This document shows positions 14,970 through 16,585 of a DNA stretch of 16,585 nt, piece after piece. This DNA comes from JBDKGV01 sp039798005 (GTDB lineage Bacteria > Fibrobacterota > Fibrobacteria > UBA5070): assembly GCA_039798005.1 (NCBI GenBank), contig JBDKGV010000059.1, forward strand, positions 1 to 16,585, read 5' to 3'. The notes under the pieces are model-generated. The model was not told where the DNA came from. It saw only the letters and a list, made by a program, of their open reading frames with translations, and did not search any database. The translations under genes and the position numbers were made by a program. The first letter of the stretch is position 1; every line of letters begins with the position of its first letter.

Positions 14970-15000
14970 GGCCCCGCTGACAGAATCTGTCAGCGGGGCC
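14970..15000 (-). terminator. Intrinsic terminator of cysNC (31-bp perfect palindrome)
   Basis: Two 15-base arms, GGCCCCGCTGACAGA and its exact complement, flank a single central base. On the minus strand the stem is followed directly by TTTT, giving a strong intrinsic terminator 29 nt after the cysNC stop. On the plus strand no T-run follows, but the stem could still end the GNAT transcript. The inner 15 bases are an exact TGACA-N5-TGTCA element extended by GC-rich arms. Confidence 0.85.
14978..14992. repeat. Iterated palindrome, site 10 (exact, in terminator stem)
   Basis: TGACAGAATCTGTCA, identical to site 3, forming the inner stem of the 14970-15000 terminator. Confidence 0.8.
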
Positions 15001-15028
15001 GCATTCCTCAAGAGGGGTTCGGGAAGTA

Positions 15029-16585
15029 TCAGATCCCCTCGCCCGCCCCTTCCACCTCGCCGCCCGGATGGACGGACTTGCGGTCCAGCAGGTCCAGCAC
15101 CGCGGCGACGCTCTTGTCCAACGGCCACTGGTGGGTCGGGAGCATGAGGTCGGCGGCCTTCGGAGCCTCGTAGGGAGCCGAGATGCCGGTGAACTGGGGG
15201 ATCTCTCCGGAGCGGGCCCGGGCATAGAGTCCCTTGGGGTCGCGCTTCTCGCATTCCTCGACCGGAGTCGAGACGAAGATCTCCTTGTAGTCGGCATCCC
15301 CGATGATATGCCGCACCTGAGTGCGATCACTTTCCAGCGGGGTGATGAAGGAGGCCAGCACCACAAAGCCCGCATCGGCCATGATCTTCGCCAGTTCCGC
15401 GGCGCGGCGCAGGTTCTCGGTCCGGTCGGCCGGCGAGAAGCCCAGGTCCTGGTTCAGACCGTGGCGCAGGTTGTCGCCATCGAGCAGGTACACCTGGGCG
15501 CCCCGTCCGAAGAGCTTGGTCTCCACGGCACGAGCCACGGCGGACTTGCCGGAGCCGGAAAGGCCGGTGAACCACAGCACCCCGCCCTTGTGGCCGTTGC
15601 GGATCTCGCGGGCGGAACGGTCCACCTGGGAGGCGCTCCAGACCACGTTGCGAAGCTCGGCGGGCTGGTCGGCGGCGATCATGCCCGATCCCGAGGACTG
15701 GTTGGTCTCCGGATCGATCAAAAGGAACGCGCCGGTCTGGCGGAAGGTCTCGTAGGCATCCAGGGCGATCGGCTGGGCCGAGCGGATGCGGATGCGGGCG
15801 ATGTCGTTGAGGCTCAGCTCGCTTGCATCCATCTTCTCCAAGGAGACGATGTCGCGGCGGTACACGATCCTCGAGACCTGGGCGCGCACCAGGCGCGAAC
15901 CCACCTGCAGGAAGTAGGGACGGTCGGTGCGCAGGGGCTGGTGGTCCATCCACACAATGTCCGCCTCGAACTCGCGCACCTGGTTCGGCGCTTCACCGTG
16001 CTTCACCAAAAGGTCGCCGCGCGAGATGTCGATCTCGTCTTCCAAGAGGATCGTGACCGACTGCGGGAAGTGGGCTTCCTGAAGGTCGCCGTCCAAGGTG
16101 TGGATGCGCTTGACTTTGGAGGTGCGACCCGAGGCCAGCACTTCCAGCGTGTCGCCCACTTTGACAGATCCTGTCGCGATGCGGCCCGCAAAGCCGCGGA
16201 AGTCGAGGTCCGGGCGGATCACGAGCTGCACGGGGAAGCGGAACGGTGCCGCCACCTCGGTCTCGCCCACCTCGACGGTCTCCAGGTGCTGCAGGAGGGT
16301 CGGGCCTTGATACCAAGGTGTCTCTGCGGCGCGGTCCACCACGTTGCCGCCCTCGAGGGCCGACAGCGGGATGAACACGGGCTCGCGGGCTCCCACGGAC
16401 TTGGCGAAGTCCAGGTAGTCTTGACGGATCTTGTCGAAGACCTCCTGCGACCAGCCTACCAGGTCCATCTTGTTGACGGCCACGACCAGGTGCGGGATGC
16501 CAAGCATCGCGGAGATGGCGGTGTGGCGGCGGCTCTGCGGGAGCACGCCCTTGCGGGCATCGATCAGGATGATGGCAAGGTCGGC
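15029..16585 (-). CDS. cysNC: Sulfate adenylyltransferase subunit 1 / APS kinase fusion (5' end outside window)
   Basis: CysN is the GTPase that drives ATP sulfurylase (with CysD) to make adenylyl sulfate; the fused CysC phosphorylates it to PAPS, for sulfate assimilation or sulfation. The frame is open to the right edge: codons before GTG 16546 read ADLAIILIDARKG, a conserved CysN segment, so 518 residues are visible and about 110 (with the G1 P-loop) are missing. Seen in order: the NKMD guanine-specificity motif (about 38-41), elongation-factor-like beta domains, then the CysC part with P-loop GLSGSGKS (341-348), DGDNLRHGLN (369-378) and FTGISAPYE (465-473). cysD would be expected just beyond the right edge. 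The terminator is at 14970-15000. A one-mismatch palindrome copy encodes ATGSV in the beta domain. Confidence 0.93.
   Translation of the reverse strand, partial: ADLAIILIDARKGVLPQSRRHTAISAMLGIPHLVVAVNKMDLVGWSQEVFDKIRQDYLDFAKSVGAREPVFIPLSALEGGNVVDRAAETPWYQGPTLLQHLETVEVGETEVAAPFRFPVQLVIRPDLDFRGFAGRIATGSVKVGDTLEVLASGRTSKVKRIHTLDGDLQEAHFPQSVTILLEDEIDISRGDLLVKHGEAPNQVREFEADIVWMDHQPLRTDRPYFLQVGSRLVRAQVSRIVYRRDIVSLEKMDASELSLNDIARIRIRSAQPIALDAYETFRQTGAFLLIDPETNQSSGSGMIAADQPAELRNVVWSASQVDRSAREIRNGHKGGVLWFTGLSGSGKSAVARAVETKLFGRGAQVYLLDGDNLRHGLNQDLGFSPADRTENLRRAAELAKIMADAGFVVLASFITPLESDRTQVRHIIGDADYKEIFVSTPVEECEKRDPKGLYARARSGEIPQFTGISAPYEAPKAADLMLPTHQWPLDKSVAAVLDLLDRKSVHPGGEVEGAGEGI
16162..16176. repeat. 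Iterated palindrome, site 11 (one mismatch)
   Basis: TGACAGATCCTGTCG in cysNC, read on the minus strand as A-T-G-S-V. Confidence 0.55.

Noticed and set aside
1753..14992. LexA or Fur operators as the explanation of the palindrome
   Set aside because: The half-sites do not match the LexA or Fur boxes I know, and the copies lie mostly inside coding regions of unrelated genes.

Overview
The window reads as chromosomal DNA of a high-GC, diderm bacterium: it carries FtsX and an EnvC-type periplasmic amidase activator, several Sec-type signal peptides and lipoboxes, and Shine-Dalgarno sites such as AAGGAG. A member of the FCB group, perhaps Fibrobacterota, is my best guess. It rests only on general gene style and on TAnnTTTG-like boxes in front of some genes, and it is not proven here. 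No rRNA, tRNA, CRISPR array, transposase or phage gene is visible.

Left half (1-8602), plus strand: one very tight seven-gene run. A degenerate DnaB-helicase-like protein (cut by the left edge) is followed without a gap by ftsX, then an envC-like gene, holB-like (DNA polymerase III delta prime), recJ, argH and accD. Successive genes abut or overlap by 3-17 nt (TAG-ATG, TTGA, ATGA, 17 nt, ATGA, 8 nt), so they are probably cotranscribed and translationally coupled. The mix is cell-wall splitting at division, replication and repair, arginine synthesis and fatty-acid synthesis.

Middle (8603-14444), minus strand: a visibly AT-richer lipoprotein (8767-9627), an ANL-family acyl-CoA ligase coupled to a short-chain dehydrogenase (9699-12042), a secreted protein with a DxDGDG loop and a GGGHCC motif (12173-12934), a small three-helix membrane protein (12990-13334), and a lipoprotein whose core may resemble ExbD/TolR (13677-14444). 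Two copies of a GC-rich intergenic repeat (12057-12160 and 13474-13590) lie just upstream of start codons in this block.

Right end: a GNAT acetyltransferase on plus (14496-14966) converges on a minus-strand cysNC fusion (GTPase subunit of ATP sulfurylase plus APS kinase), which runs off the right edge. A strong 31-bp perfect hairpin separates them and terminates cysNC.

The most notable signal is not a gene. A 15-bp interrupted palindrome, TGACA-N5-TGTCA with an A/T-centred purine-left, pyrimidine-right spacer, occurs 11 times (4 exact, 6 with one core mismatch, 1 with a compensated double change), about once per 1.5 kb, in genes and between them. Exact copies sit at every 3'-end junction between transcription units that I checked, and one is the core of the cysNC terminator. 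It behaves like a highly iterated genomic palindrome (compare HIP1 or DNA-uptake sequences) rather than like a one-operon operator.
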